Origin: Marthasterias glacialis
Lineage: Eukaryota > Echinodermata > Asteroidea > Forcipulatida > Asteriidae
DNA: 64,000 bases
Direction: 5' to 3'
Assembly (NCBI GenBank): GCA_911728455.2
Contig: OU452226.1
Span: 17,191,938-17,255,937 of the forward strand
A program made the translations under genes and the position numbers. The notes under the pieces were generated by a model. It made no database searches, had not been told where the DNA came from, and saw nothing but the letters and a program-made list of their open reading frames with translations. Of this stretch, positions 1 to 14,600 are shown piece by piece; the stretch's first letter is position 1, and every line of letters begins with the position of its first letter.

Positions 1-930
1 TCTTGACATAGTAGAGCAAAAACGACATTGACATTTTGGTCCAAAACTCCCACTTTTTTTAGGGGGGTACTAAAAAATATGTGCTTTTTGACCCTAAAAC
101 TTTCAGCCCCAAAACTGGTGGATGTTTCCCGAACTAACGCTCATCCGGACTTGCAAATTAGAGCACTGGTACTGGCGGATATTCCCTCTTGACATGGTAG
201 AGCAAAAACGGCTTTGAAATTTTAGTCAAAAACTCAAATTTTTTTTAGGGGGGTACTAAAAAATATGTGCTTTTTGACCCTCAAACTTTCAGCCCCAAAA
301 CTGGTGGATGTTTCCTGAACTAACGCTCATCCGGACTTGCAAATTAGAGCACTGGTACTGGGGGATATTCCCTCTTGACATGGTAGAGCAAAAATGACTT
401 TGAAATTTTGGTCCAAAACTCCAATTTTGTTCAGGGGGGTACTGCAAAATTTGTGCTTTTTGACCATAAAACTTTCAGCCCCAAAAATGGTGGATATTTC
501 CCAACTAAAGCTCATCCGGACTTGCAAATTAGAGCACTGGTACTGGGGGATATTCCCTCTTGACATGGTAGAGCAAAAACGGCTTTGAAATTTTAGTCCA
601 AAACTCAAATTTTTTTTAGGGGGGTACTAAAAAATATGTGCTTTTTGACCCTAAAACTTTCAGCCCCAAAACTGGTGGATGTTTCCTGAACTAAACTCAT
701 CCGGACTTGCAAATTAGAGCACTGGTACTGGGGGATATTCCCTCTTGACATGGTAGAGCAAAAATTACTTTGAAATTTTGGTCCAAAACTCCAATTTTGT
801 TCAGGGGGGTACTGTATAATTTGTGCTTTTTGACCATAAAACTTTCAGCCCCAAAAATGGTGGATTTTTCCCAACTAAAGCTCATCCGGACTTGCAAATT
901 AGAGCAATGGTACTAGCGGATATTCCCTCT

Positions 931-3900
931 TGACAGCGTAGAGCAAAAACGACTTTGGAATTTTAGTACAAAACTCCCATTTTTTTTAGGGGGGTACTGT
1001 AAAATTTGTGCTTTTTGACCCTAAAACTTTCAGTCGCAAAACTGGTGGATGTTTCCCGAACTAATGCTCATCCGGACTTGCAAATTAGAGCACTGGTACT
1101 GGGGGATATTCCCTCTTGACATGGTAGAGCAAAAACGACATTGACATTTTGGTCAAAAACTCCAATATTTTTTAGGGGGGTACTAAAAAATATGTGCTTT
1201 TTGACCCTAAAACTTTCAGCCCCAAAACTTGTGGATGTTTCCCGAACTAACGCTTATCCGGACTTGCAAATTAGAGCACTGGTACTGGGGGATATTCCCT
1301 CTTGACATGGTAGAGCAAAAACGGCTTTGAAATTTTAGTCCAAAACTCCCATTTTTTTTAGGGGGGTACTGAAAAATTTGTGTTCTTTGACCCTAAAACT
1401 TTCAGCCCCAAAAATGGTGGATATTTCCCGAACTATCGCTCATCCGGACTTGCAAATTAGAGCACTGGTACTGGGGAATATTCCCTCTTGACATGGTAGA
1501 GCAAAAACGACTTTGAAATTTTAGTCCAAAACTGAAATTTTTTTTGGGGGGGTACTAAAAAATATGTGCTTTTTGACCCTAAAACTTTCAGCCCCAAAAC
1601 TGGTGGATGTTTCCCGAACTAATGCTCATCCGGACTTGCAAATTAGAGCACTGGTACTGGCGGATATTCCCTCTTGACATGGTAGAGCAAAAATGACTTT
1701 GAAATTTTAGTCCAAAACTCCAATTTTTTTAGGGGGGTACTGTAAAATTTGTGCTTTTTGACCCTAAAACTTTCAGCCCCAAAGCTGGTGGATGTTTCCC
1801 GAACTAACGCTCATCCGGACTTGCAAATTAGAGCACTGGTACTGGGGGATATTCCCTCTTGACATGGTAGAGCAAAAATGACTTTGAAATTTTAGTCCAA
1901 AACTCAAATTTTTTTGAGGGGGGTACTGTAAAATTTGTGCTTTTTGACCCTAAAACTTTCAGCCCCAAAGCTGGTGGATGTTTCCCGAACTAACGCTCAT
2001 CCGGACTTGCAAATTAGAGCACTGATACTGGGGGATATTCCCTCTTGACATGGTAGAGCAAAAATGACTTTGAAATTTTGGTCCAAAACTCCAATTTTGT
2101 TCAGGGGGGTACTGTAAAATTTGTGCTTTTTGACCATAAAACTTTCAGCCCCAAAAATGGTGCATATTTCCCAACTAAAGCTCATCCGGACTTGCAAATT
2201 AGAGCAATGGTACTAGCGGATATTCCCTCTTGACAGGGTAGAGCAAAAACGACTTTGAAATTTTTGTCCAAAACTCCCATTTTTTTTAGGGAGGTACTGT
2301 AAAATTTGTGCTTTTTGACCCTAAAACTTTCAGCCGCAAAACTGGTGGATGTTTCCCGAACTAATGCTCATCCGGACTTGCAAATTAGAGCACTGGTACT
2401 GGGGGATATTCCCTCTTGACATGGTAGAGCAAAAACGACATTGACATTTTGGTCCAAAACTCCAATATTTTTTAGGGGGGTACTAAAAAATATGTGCTTT
2501 TTGACCCTAAAACTTTCAGCCCCAAAACTTGTGGATGTTTCCCGAACTAACGCTTATCCGGACTTGCAAATTAGAGCACTGGTACTGGGGGATATTCCCT
2601 CTTGACATGGTAGAGCAAAAACGGCTTTGAAATTTTAGTCCAAAACTCCCATTTTTTTTAGGGGGGTACTGAAAAATTTGTGTTTTTTGACCCTAAAACT
2701 TTCAGCCCCAAAAATGGTGGATATTTCCCGAACTATCGCTCATCCGGACTTGCAAATTAGAGCACTGGTACTGGGGAATATTCCCTCTTGACATGGTAGA
2801 GCAAAAACGACTTTGAAATTTTAGTCCAAAACTGAATTTTTTTTTGGGGGGGTACTAAAAAATATGTGCTTTTTGACCCTAAAACTTTCAGCCCCAAAAC
2901 TGGTGGATGTTTCCCGAACTAACGCTCATCCGGACTTGCAAATTAGAGCACTGGTACTGGCGGATATTCCCTCTTGACATGGTAGAGCGAAAACGGCTTT
3001 GAAATTTTAGTCCAAAACTCCAATTTTTTTAGGGGGGTACTGTAAAATTTGAGCTTTTTGACCCTAAAACTTTCAGCCCCAAAGCTGGTGGATGTTTCCC
3101 GAACTAACGCTCATCCGGACTTGCAAATTAGAGCACTGGTACTGGGGGATATTCCCTCTTGACATGGTAGAGCAAAAATGACTTTGACATTTTAGTCCAA
3201 AACTCCCATTTTTTTTAGGGGGGTACTAAAAAATTTGTGCTTTTTGACCCTAAAACTTTCAGCCCCAAAACTGGTGGATGTTTCCCGAACTAACGCTCAT
3301 CCGGACTTGCAAATTAGAGCAATGGTACTGGGGGATATTCCCTCTTGACATGGTAGAGCAAAAATGACTTTGAAATTTTAGTCCAAAACTCAAATTTTTT
3401 TAGGGGGGTACTGTAAAATTTGTGCTTTTTGACCCTAAAACTTTCAGCCCCAAAGCTGGTGGATGTTTCCCGAACTAACGCTCATCCGGACTTGCAAATT
3501 AGAGCACTGGTACTGGGGGATATTCCCTCTTGACATGGTAGAGCAAAAATGACTTTGAAATTTTGGTCCAAAACTCCAATTTTGTTCAGGGGGGTACTGT
3601 AAAATTTGTGCTTTTTGACCATAAAACTTTCAGCCCCAAAAATGGTGCATATTTCCCAACTAAAGCTCATCCGGACTTGCAAATTAGAGCAATGGTACTA
3701 GCGGATATTCCCTCTTGACAGGGTAGAGCAAAAACGACTTTGAAATTTTTGTCCAAAACTCCCATTTTTTTTAGGGAGGTACTGTAAAATTTGTGCTTTT
3801 TGACCCTAAAACTTTCAGCCGCAAAACTGGTGGATGTTTCCCGAACTAATGCTCATCCGGACTTGCAAATTAGAGCACTGGTACTGGGGGATATTCCCTC

Positions 3901-6900
3901 TTGACATGGTAGAGCAAAAACGACATTGACATTTTGGTCCAAAACTCCAATATTTTTTAGGGGGGTACTAAAAAATATGTGCTTTTTGACCCTAAAACTT
4001 TCAGCCCCAAAACTTGTGGATATTTCCCGAACTATCGCTCATCCGGACTTGCAAATTAGAGCACTGGTACTGGGGAATATTCCCTCTTGACATGGTAGAG
4101 CAAAAACGACTTTGAAATTTTAGTCCAAAACTGAAATTTTTTTTGGGGGGGTACTAAAAAATATGTGCTTTTTGACCCTAAAACTTTCAGCCCCAAAACT
4201 GGTGGATGTTTCCCGAACTAATGCTCATCCGGACTTGCAAATTAGAGCACTGGTACTGGCGGATATTCCCTCTTGACATGGTAGAGCAAAAATGACTTTG
4301 AAATTTTAGTCCAAAACTCCAATTTTTTTAGGGGGGTACTGTAAAATTTGTGCTTTTTGACCCTAAAACTTTCAGCCCCAAAGCTGGTGGATGTTTCCCG
4401 AACTAACGCTCATCCGGACTTGCAAATTAGAGCACTGGTACTGGGGGATATTCCCTCTTGACATGGTAGAGCAAAAATGACTTTGAAATTTTAGTCCAAA
4501 ACTCAAATTTTTTTGAGGGGGGTACTGTAAAATTTGTGCTTTTTGACCCTAAAACTTTCAGCCCCAAAGCTGGTGGATGTTTCCCGAACTAACGCTCATC
4601 CGGACTTGCAAATTAGAGCACTGATACTGGGGGATATTCCCTCTTGACATGGTAGAGCAAAAATGACTTTGAAATTTTGGTCCAAAACTCCAATTTTGTT
4701 CAGGGGGGTACTGTAAAATTTGTGCTTTTTGACCATAAAACTTTCAGCCCCAAAAATGGTGCATATTTCCCAACTAAACCTCATCCGGACTTGCAAATTA
4801 GAGCAATGGTACTAGCGGATATTCCCTCTTGACAGGGTAGAGCAAAAACGACTTTGAAATTTTTGTCCAAAACTCCCATTTTTTTTAGGGAGGTACTGTA
4901 AAATTTGTGCTTTTTGACCCTAAAACTTTCAGCCGCAAAACTGGTGGATGTTTCCCGAACTAATGCTCATCCGGACTTGCAAATTAGAGCACTGGTACTG
5001 GGGGATATTCCCTCTTGACATGGTAGAGCAAAAACGACATTGACATTTTGGTCCAAAACTCCAATATTTTTTAGGGGGGTACTAAAAAATATGTGCTTTT
5101 TGACCCTAAAACTTTCAGCCCCAAAACTTGTGGATGTTTCCCGAACTAACGCTTATCCGGACTTGCAAATTAGAGCACTGGTACTGGGGGATATTCCCTC
5201 TTGACATGGTAGAGCAAAAACGGCTTTGAAATTTTAGTCCAAAACTCCCATTTTTTTTAGGGGGGTACTGAAAAATTTGTGTTTTTTGACCCTAAAACTT
5301 TCAGCCCCAAAAATGGTGGATATTTCCCGAACTATCGCTCATCCGGACTTGCAAATTAGAGCACTGGTACTGGGGAATATTCCCTCTTGACATGGTAGAG
5401 CAAAAACGACTTTGAAATTTTAGTCCAAAACTGAATTTTTTTGGGGGGGGGGGTACTAAAAAATATGTGCTTTTTGACCCTAAAACTTTCAGCCCCAAAA
5501 CTGGTGGATGTTTCCCGAACTAACGCTCATCCGGACTTGCAAATTAGAGCACTGGTACTGGCGGATATTCCCTCTTGACATGGTAGAGCGAAAACGGCTT
5601 TGAAATTTTAGTCCAAAACTCCAATTTTTTTAGGGGGGTACTGTAAAATTTGAGCTTTTTGACCCTAAAACTTTCAGCCCCAAAGCTGGTGGATGTTTCC
5701 CGAACTAACGCTCATCCGGACTTGCAAATTAGAGCACTGGTACTGGGGGATATTCCCTCTTGACATGGTAGAGCAAAAATGACTTTGACATTTTAGTCCA
5801 AAACTCCCATTTTTTTTAGGGGGGTACTGTAAAATTTGTGCTTTTTGACCCTAAAACTTTCAGCCCCAAAACTGGTGGATGTTTCCCGAACTAACGCTCA
5901 TCCGGACTTGCAAATTAGAGCAATGGTACTGGGGGATATTCCCTCTTGACATGGTAGAGCAAAAATGACTTTGAAATTTTAGTCCAAAACTCAAATTTTT
6001 TTAGGGGGGTACTGTAAAATTTGTGCTTATTGACCCTAAAACTTTCAGCCCCAAAGCTGGTGGATGTTTCCCGAACTAACGCTCATCCGGACTTGCAAAT
6101 TAGAGCACTGGTACTGGGGGATATTCCCTCTTGACATGGTAGAGCAAAAATGACTTTGAAATTTTGGTCCAAAACTCCAATTTTGTTCAGGGGGGTACTG
6201 TAAAATTTGTGCTTTTTGACCATAAAACTTTCAGCCCCAAAAATGGTGCATATTTCCCAACTAAAGCTCATCCGGACTTGCAAATTAGAGCAATGGTACT
6301 AGCGGATATTCCCTCTTGACAGGGTAGAGCAAAAACGACTTTGAAATTTTTGTCCAAAACTCCCATTTTTTTTAGGGAGGTACTGTAAAATTTGTGCTTT
6401 TTGACCCTAAAACTTTCAGCCGCAAAACTGGTGGATGTTTCCCGAACTAATGCTCATCCGGACTTGCAAATTAGAGCACTGGTACTGGGGGATATTCCCT
6501 CTTGACATGGTAGAGCAAAAACGACATTGACATTTTGGTCCAAAACTCCAATATTTTTTAGGGGGGTACTAAAAAATATGTGCTTTTTGACCCTAAAACT
6601 TTCAGCCCCAAAACTTGTGGATGTTTCCCGAACTAACGCTTATCCGGACTTGCAAATTAGAGCACTGGTACTGGGGGATATTCCCTCTTGACATGGTAGA
6701 GCAAAAACGGCTTTGAAATTTTAGTCCAAAACTCCCATTTTTTTTAGGAGGGTACTGAAAAATTTGTGTTTTTTGACCCTAAAACTTTCAGCCCCAAAAC
6801 TGGTGGATGTTTCCCGAACTAACGATCATCCGGACTTGCAAATTAGAGCACTGGTACTGGGGAATATTCCCTCTTGACATGGTAGAGCAAAAACGACTTT

Positions 6901-9900
6901 GACATTTTAGTCCAAAACTGAATTTTTTTTTGGGGGGGTACTAAAAAATATGTGCTTTTTGACCCTAAAACTTTCAGCCCCAAAACTGGTGGATGTTTCC
7001 CGAACTAACGATCATCCGGACTTGCAAATTAGAGCACTGGTACTGGCGGATATTCCCTCTTGACATGGTAGAGCGAAAACGGCTTTGAAATTTTAGTCCA
7101 AAACTCCAATTTTTTTAGGGGGGTACTGTAAAATTTGAGCTTTTTGACCTTAAAACTTTCAGCCCCAAAGCTTGTGGATGTTTCCCGAACTAACGCTCAT
7201 CCGGACTTGCAAATTAGAGCACTGGTACTGGGGGATATTCCCTCTTGACATGGTAGAGCAAAAATGACTTTGACATTTTAGTCCAAAACTCCCATTTTTT
7301 TTAGGGGGGTACTGTAAAATTTGTGCTTTTTGACCCTAAAACTTTCAGCCCCAAAACTGGTGGATGTTTCCCGAACTAACGCTCATCCGGACTTGCAAAT
7401 TAGAGCACTGGTACTGGCAGATATTCCCTCTTGACATGGTAGAGCAAAAACGGCTTTGAAATTTAAGTCCAAAACTCAAATTTTTTTTGGGGGGGTACTA
7501 AAAAATATGTGCTTTTTGACCCTAAAACTTTCAGCCCCAAAACTGGTGGATGTTTCCCGAACTAACGCTCATCCGGACTTGCAAATTAGAGCAATGGTAC
7601 TGGGGGATATTCCCTCTTGAGATGGTAGAGCAAAAATGACTTTGAAATTTTAGTCCAAAACTCAAATTTTTTTAGGGGGGTACTGTAAAATTTGTGCTTT
7701 TTGATCCTAAAACTTTCAGCCCCAAAGCTGGTGGATGTTTCCCGAACTAACGCTCATCCGGACTTGCAAATTAGAGCACTGGTACTGGGGGATATTCCCT
7801 CGTGACATGGTAGAGCAAAAATGACTTTGACATTTTAGTCCAAAACTCCCATTTTTTTAGGGGGGTACTGTAAAATTTGTGCTTTTTGACCCTAAAACTT
7901 TCAGCCCCAAAGCTGGTGGATGTTTCCCGAACTAACGCTCATCCGGACTTGCAAATTAGAGCACTGGTACTGGGGGATATTCCCTCTTGACATAGTAGAG
8001 CAAAAACGACATTGACATTTTGGTCCAAAACTCCAATTTTGTTCAGGGGGGTACTGTAAAATTTGTGCTTTTTGACCATAAAACTTTCAGCCCCAAAAAT
8101 GGTGCATATTTCCCAACTAAAGCTCATCCGGACTTGCAAATTAGAGCAATGGTACTAGCGGATATTCCCTCTTGACAGGGTAGAGCAAAAACGACTTTGA
8201 AATTTTTGTCCAAAACTCCCATTTTTTTTAGGGAGGTACTGTAAAATTTGTGCTTTTTGACCCTAAAACTTTCAGCCGCAAAACTGGTGGATGTTTCCCG
8301 AACTAATGCTCATCCGGACTTGCAAATTAGAGCACTGGTACTGGGGGATATTCCCTCTTGACATGGTAGAGCAAAAACGACATTGACATTTTGGTCCAAA
8401 ACTCCAATATTTTTTAGGGGGGTACTAAAAAATATGTGCTTTTTGACCTTAAAACATTCAGCCCCAAAACTTGTGGATGTTTCCCGAACTAACGCTTATC
8501 CGGACTTGCAAATTAGAGCACTGGTACTGGGGGATATTCCCTCTTGACATGGTAGAGCAAAAACGGCTTTGAAATTTTAGTCCAAAACTCCCATTTTTTT
8601 TAGGAGGGTACTGAAAAATTTGTGTTTTTTGACCCTAAAACTTTCAGCCCCAAAAATGGTGGATATTTCCCGAACTATCGCTCATCCGGACTTGCAAATT
8701 AGAGCACTGGTACTGGGGAATATTCCCTCTTGACATGGTAGAGCAAAAACGACTTTGACATTTTAGTCCAAAACTGAATTTTTTTTGGGGGGGGTACTAA
8801 AAAATATGTGCTTTTTGACCCTAAAACTTTCAGCCCCAAAACTGGTGGATGTTTCCCGAACTAACGATCATCCGGACTTGCAAATTAGAGCACTGGTACT
8901 GGCGGATATTCCCTCTTGACATGGTAGAGCGAAAACGGCTTTGAAATTTTAGTCCAAAACTCCAATTTTTTTAGGGGGGTACTGTAAAATTTGAGCTTTT
9001 TGACCCTAAAACTTTCAGCCCCAAAGCTTGTGGATGTTTCCCGAACTAACGCTCATCCGGACTTGCAAATTAGAGCACTGGTACTGGGGGATATTCCCTC
9101 TTGACATGGTAGAGCAAAAATGACTTTGACATTTTAGTCCAAAACTCCCATTTTTTTTAGGGGGGTACTGTAAAATTTGTGCTTTTTGACCCTAAAACTT
9201 TCAGCCCCAAAACTGGTGGATGTTTCCCGAACTAACGCTCATCCGGACTTGCAAATTAGAGCACTGGTACTGGCAGATATTTCCTCTTGACATGGTAGAG
9301 CAAAAACGGCTTTGAAATTTAAGTCCAAAACTCAAATTTTTTTGGGGGGGGTACTAAAAAACATGTGCTTTTTTACCCTAAAACTTTCAGCCCCAAAACT
9401 GGTGGATGTTTCCCGAACTAACGCTCATCCGGACTTGCAAATTAGAGCACTGGTACTGGGGGATATTCCCTCTTGAGATGGTAGAGCAAAAATGACTTTG
9501 AAATTTTAGTCCAAAACTCAAATTTTTTTAGGGGGGTACTGTAAAATTTGTGCTTTTTGACCCTAAAACTTTCAGCCCCAAAGCTGGTGGATGTTTCCCG
9601 AACTAACGCTCATCCGGACTTGCAAATTAGAGCACTGGTACTGGGGGATATTCCCTCGTGACATGGTAGAGCAAAAATGACTTTGACATTTTAGTCCAAA
9701 ACTCCCATTTTTTTAGGGGGGTACTGTAAAATTTGTGCTTTTTGACCCTAAAACTTTCAGCCCCAAAGCTGGTGGATGTTTCCCGAACTAACGCTCATCC
9801 GGACTTGCAAATTAGAGCACTGGTACTGGGGGATATTCCCTCTTGACATAGTAGAGCAAAAACGACATTGACATTTTGGTCCAAAACTCCAATTTTGTTC

Positions 9901-11513
9901 AGGGGGGTACTGTAAAATTTGTGCTTTTTGACCATAAAACTTTCAGCCCCAAAAATGGTGCATATTTCCCAACTAAAGCTCATCCGGACTTGCAAATTAG
10001 AGCAATGGTACTAGCGGATATTCCCTCTTGACAGGGTAGAGCAAAAACGACTTTGAAATTTTTGTCCAAAACTCCCATTTTTTTTAGGGAGGTACTGTAA
10101 AATTTGTGCTTTTTGACCCTAAAACTTTCAGCCGCAAAACTAGTGGATGTTTCCCGAACTAATGCTCATCCGGACTTGCAAATTAGAGCACTGGTACTGG
10201 GGGATATTCCCTCTTGACATGGTAGAGCAAAAACGACATTGACATTTTGGTCCAAAACTCCAATATTTTTTAGGGGGGTACTAAAAAATATGTGCTTTTT
10301 GACCCTAAAACTTTCAGCCCCAAAACTTGTGGATGTTTCCCGAACTAACGCTTATCCGGACTTGCAAATTAGAGCACTGGTACTGGGGGATATTCCCTCT
10401 TGACATGGTAGAGCAAAAACGGCTTTGAAATTTTAGTCCAAAACTCCCATTTTTTTTAGGAGGGTACTGAAAAATTTGTGTTTTTTGACCCTAAAACTTT
10501 CAGCCCCAAAAATGGTGGATATTTCCCGAACTATCGCTCATCCGGACTTGCAAATTAGAGCACTGGTACTGGGGAATATTCCCTCTTGACATGGTAGAGC
10601 AAAAACGACTTTGACATTTTAGTCCAAAACTGAATTTTTTTTTGGGGGGGTACTAAAAAATATGTGCTTTTTGACCCTAAAACTTTCAGCCCCAAAACTG
10701 GTGGATGTTTCCCGAACTAACGATCATCCGGACTTGCAAATTAGAGCACTGGTACTGGCGGATATTCCCTCTTGACATGGTAGAGCGAAAACGGCTTTGA
10801 AATTTTAGTCCAAAACTCCAATTTTTTTAGGGGGGTACTGTAAAATTTGAGCTTTTTGACCCTAAAACTTTCAGCCCCCAAACTGGTGGATGTTTCCCGA
10901 ACTAACGCTCATCCGGACTTGCAAATTAGAGCACTGGTACTGGGGGATATTCCCTCTTGACATGGTAGAGCAAAAATGACTTTGACATTTTAGTCCAAAA
11001 CTCCCATTTTTTTTAGGGGGGTACTGTAAAATTTGTGCTTTTTGACCCTAAAACTTTCAGCCCCAAAACTGGTGGATGTTTCCCGAACTAACGCTCATCC
11101 GGACTTGCAAATTAGAGCACTGGTACTGGCAGATATTCCCTCTTGACATGGTAGAGCAAAAACGGCTTTGAAATTTAAGTCCAAAACTCAAATTTTTTTT
11201 GGGGGGGTACTAAAAAATATGTGCTTTTTGACCCTAAAACTTTCAGCCCCAAAACTGGTGGATGTTTCCCGAACTAACGCTCATCCGGACTTGCAAATTA
11301 GAGCACTGGTACTGGGGGATATTCCCTCGTGACATGGTAGAGCAAAAATGACTTTGACATTTTAGTCCAAAACTCCCATTTTTTTAGGGGGGTACTGTAA
11401 AATTTGTGCTTTTTGACCCTAAAACTTTCAGCCCCAAAGCTGGTGGATGTTTCCCGAACTAACGCTCATCCGGACTTGCAAATTAGAGCACTGGTACTGG
11501 GGGATATTCCCTC
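931..11513 (+). repeat. Higher-order repeat domain, variable 6-10-monomer units
   Basis: A rare variant in which GACATGG is replaced by GACAGGG (GACAGCG in the first copy) occurs at 931, 2231, 3716, 4830, 6317, 8173 and 10029. The spacings are 1300, 1485, 1114, 1487, 1856 and 1856 bp, which equal 7, 8, 6, 8, 10 and 10 monomers. Just upstream of each sits a companion variant with TTTTGTTCAGGGG and GACCATAAAAC. Blocks between landmarks are almost identical, including rare variants such as GGCAGATATT at about 7417 and 9272. The units are therefore higher-order repeats that grow or shrink by whole monomers, as expected from unequal exchange. Confidence 0.9.
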
Positions 11514-11606
11514 TTGACATAGTAGAGCAAAAACGACATTGACATTTTGGTCCAAAACTCCCACTTTTTTTAGGGGGGTACTAAAAAATATGTGCTTTTT
11601 GACCCT

Positions 11607-11612
11607 AAAACT
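11607..11612 (+). other. 15-bp deletion inside one satellite monomer
   Basis: Here GACCCTAAAACT runs straight into GGTGGATG; the usual CTTTCAGCCCC segment is missing. The lost 15 bp lie between two direct AAAACT copies in the normal monomer, and one AAAACT is retained. This is the footprint of replication slippage or microhomology-mediated deletion. It explains why the local higher-order spacing is 2,028 bp rather than about 2,043 bp for 11 monomers. Confidence 0.85.
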
Positions 11613-11679
11613 GGTGGATGTTTCCCGAACTAACGCTCATCCGGACTTGCAAATTAGAGCACTGGTACTGGCGGATATT

Positions 11680-14600
11680 CCCTCTTGACATGGTAGAGCA
11701 AAAACGGCTTTGAAATTTTAGTCAAAAACTGAAATTTTTTTTAGGGGGGTACTAAAAAATATGTTCTTTTTGACCCTCAAACTTTCAGCCCCAAAACTGG
11801 TGGATGTTCCCTAAACTAACGCTCATCCGGACTTGCAAATTAGAGCACTGGTACTGGGGGATATTCCCTCTTGACATGGTAGAGCAAAAATGACTTTGAA
11901 ATTTTGGTCCAAAACTCCAATTTTGTTCAGGGGGGTACTGCAAAATTTGTGCTTTTTGACCATAAAACTTTCAGCCCCAAAAATGGTGGATATTTCCCAA
12001 CTAAAGCTCATCCGGACTTGCAAATTAGAGCAATGGTACTAGCGGATATTCCCTCTTGACATGGTAGAGCAAAAACGGCTTTGAAATTTTAGTCCAAAAC
12101 TCCCATTTTTTTTAGGGGGGTACTGTAAAATTTGTGCTTTTTGACCCTAAAACTTTCAGCCCCAAAACTGGTGGATGTTTCCTTAACTAATGCTCATCCG
12201 GACTTGCAAATTAGAGCACTGGTACTGGGGGATATTCCCTCTTGACATGGTAGAGCAAAAACGACATTGACATTTTTGTCCAAAACTCCAATATTTTTTA
12301 AGGGGGTACTAAAAAATATGTGCTTTTTGACCCTAAAACTTTCAGCCCCAAAACTTGTTGATGTTTCCCGAACTAACGCTTATCCGGACTTGCAAATTAG
12401 AGCACTGGTACTGGGGGATATTCCCTCGTGACATGGTAGAGCAAAAACGGCTTTGAAACTTTAGTCCAAAACTCCCATTTTTTTTAGGGGGGTACTGAAA
12501 AATTTGTGTTTTTTGACCCTAAAACTTTCAGCCCCAAAAATGGTGGATATTTCCCGAACTATCGCTCATCCGGACTTGCAAATTAGAGCACTGGTACTGG
12601 GGAATATTCCCTCTTGACATGGTAGAGCAAAAACGACTTTGACATTTTAGTCCAAAACTCCCATTTTTTTTAGGGGGGTACTGTAAAATTTGTGCTTTTT
12701 GACCCTAAAACTTTCAGCCCCAAAACTGGTGGATGTTTCCCGAACTAACGCTCATCCGGACTTGCAAATTAGAGCAATGGTACTGGGGGATATTCCCTCT
12801 TGACATGGTAGAGCAAAAATGACTTTGAAATTTTAGTCCAAAACTCAAATTTTTTTAGGGGGGTACTGTAAAATTTGTGCTTTTTGACCCTAAAACTTTC
12901 AGCCCCAAAGCTGGTGGATGTTTCCCGAACTAACGCTCATCCAGACTTGCAAATTAGAGCACTGGTACTGGGGGATATTCCCTCGTGACATGGTAGAGCA
13001 AAAATGACTTGGACATTTTAGTCCAAAACTCCCATTTTTTTAGGGGGGTACTGTAAAATTTGTGCTTTTTGACCCTAAAACTTTCAGCCCCAAAACTGGT
13101 GGATGTTTCCCGAACTAACGCTCATCCGGACTTGCAAATTAGAGCACTGGTACTGGGGGATATTCCCTCTTGACATGGTAGAGCAAAAACGACATTGACA
13201 TTTTGGTCCAAAACACCCACTTTTTTTAGGGGGGTACTAAAAAATATGTGCTTTTTGACCCTAAAACTTTCAGCCCCAAAACTGGTGGATGTTTCCCGAA
13301 CTAACGCTCATCCGGACTTGCAAATTAGAGCACTGGTACTGGCGGATATTCCCTCTTGACATGGTAGAGCAAAAACGGCTTTGAAATTTTAGTCCAAAAC
13401 TCAAATTTTTTTTAGGGGGGTACTAAAAAATGTGCTTTTTGACCCTAAAACTTTCAGCCCCAAAACTGGTGGATGTTTCCTGAACTAACGCTCATCCGGA
13501 CTTGCAAATTAGAGCACTGGTACTGGCGGATATTCCCTCTTGACATGGTAGAGCAAAAATGACTTTGAAATTTTGGTCCAAAACTCCAATTTTGTTCAGG
13601 GGGGTACTGTAAAATTTGTGCTTTTTGACCATAAAACTTTCAGCCCCCAAAATGGTGCATATTTCCCAACTAAAGCTCATCCGGACTTGCAAATTAGAGC
13701 AATGGTACTAGCGGATATTCCCTCTTGACATGGTAGAGCAAAAACGGCTTTGAAATTTTAGTCCAAAACTCCCATTTTTTTTAGGGGGGTACTGTAAAAT
13801 TTGTGCTTTTTGACCCTAAAACTTTCAGCCCCAAAACTGGTGGATGTTTCCCGAACTAATGCTCATCCGGACTTGCAAATTAGAGCACTGGTACTGGGGG
13901 ATATTCCCTCGTGACATGGTAGAGCAAAAATGACTTTGACATTTTAGTCCAAAACTCCCATTTTTTTAGGGGGGTACTGTAAAATTTGTGCTTTTTGACC
14001 CTAAAACTTTCAGCCCCAAAACTGGTGGATGTTTCCCGAACTAACGCTCATCCGGACTTGCAAATTAGAGCACTGGTACTGGGGGATATTCCCTCTTGAC
14101 ATGGTAGAGCAAAAACGACATTGACATTTTGGTCCAAAACTCCCACTTTTTTTAGGGGGGTACTAAAAAATATGTGCTTTTTGACCCTAAAACTTTCAGC
14201 CCCAAAACTGGTGGATGTTTCCCGAACTAACGCTCATCCGGACTTGCAAATTAGAGCACTGGTACTGGCGGATATTCCCTCTTGACATGGTAGAGCAAAA
14301 ACGGCTTTGAAATTTTAGTCCAAAACTCAAATTTTTTTTAGGGGGGTATTAAAAAATATGTGCTTTTTGACCCTAAAACTTTCAGCCCCAAAACTGGTGG
14401 ATGTTTCCTGAACTAACGCTAATCCGGACTTGCAAATTAGAGCACTGGTACTGGCGGATATTCCCTCTTGACATGGTAGAGCAAAAATGACTTTGAAATT
14501 TTGGTCCAAAACTCCAATTTTGTTCAGGGGGGTACTGTAAAATTTGTGCTTTTTGACCATAAAACTTTCAGCCCCCAAAATGGTGCATATTTCCCAACTA

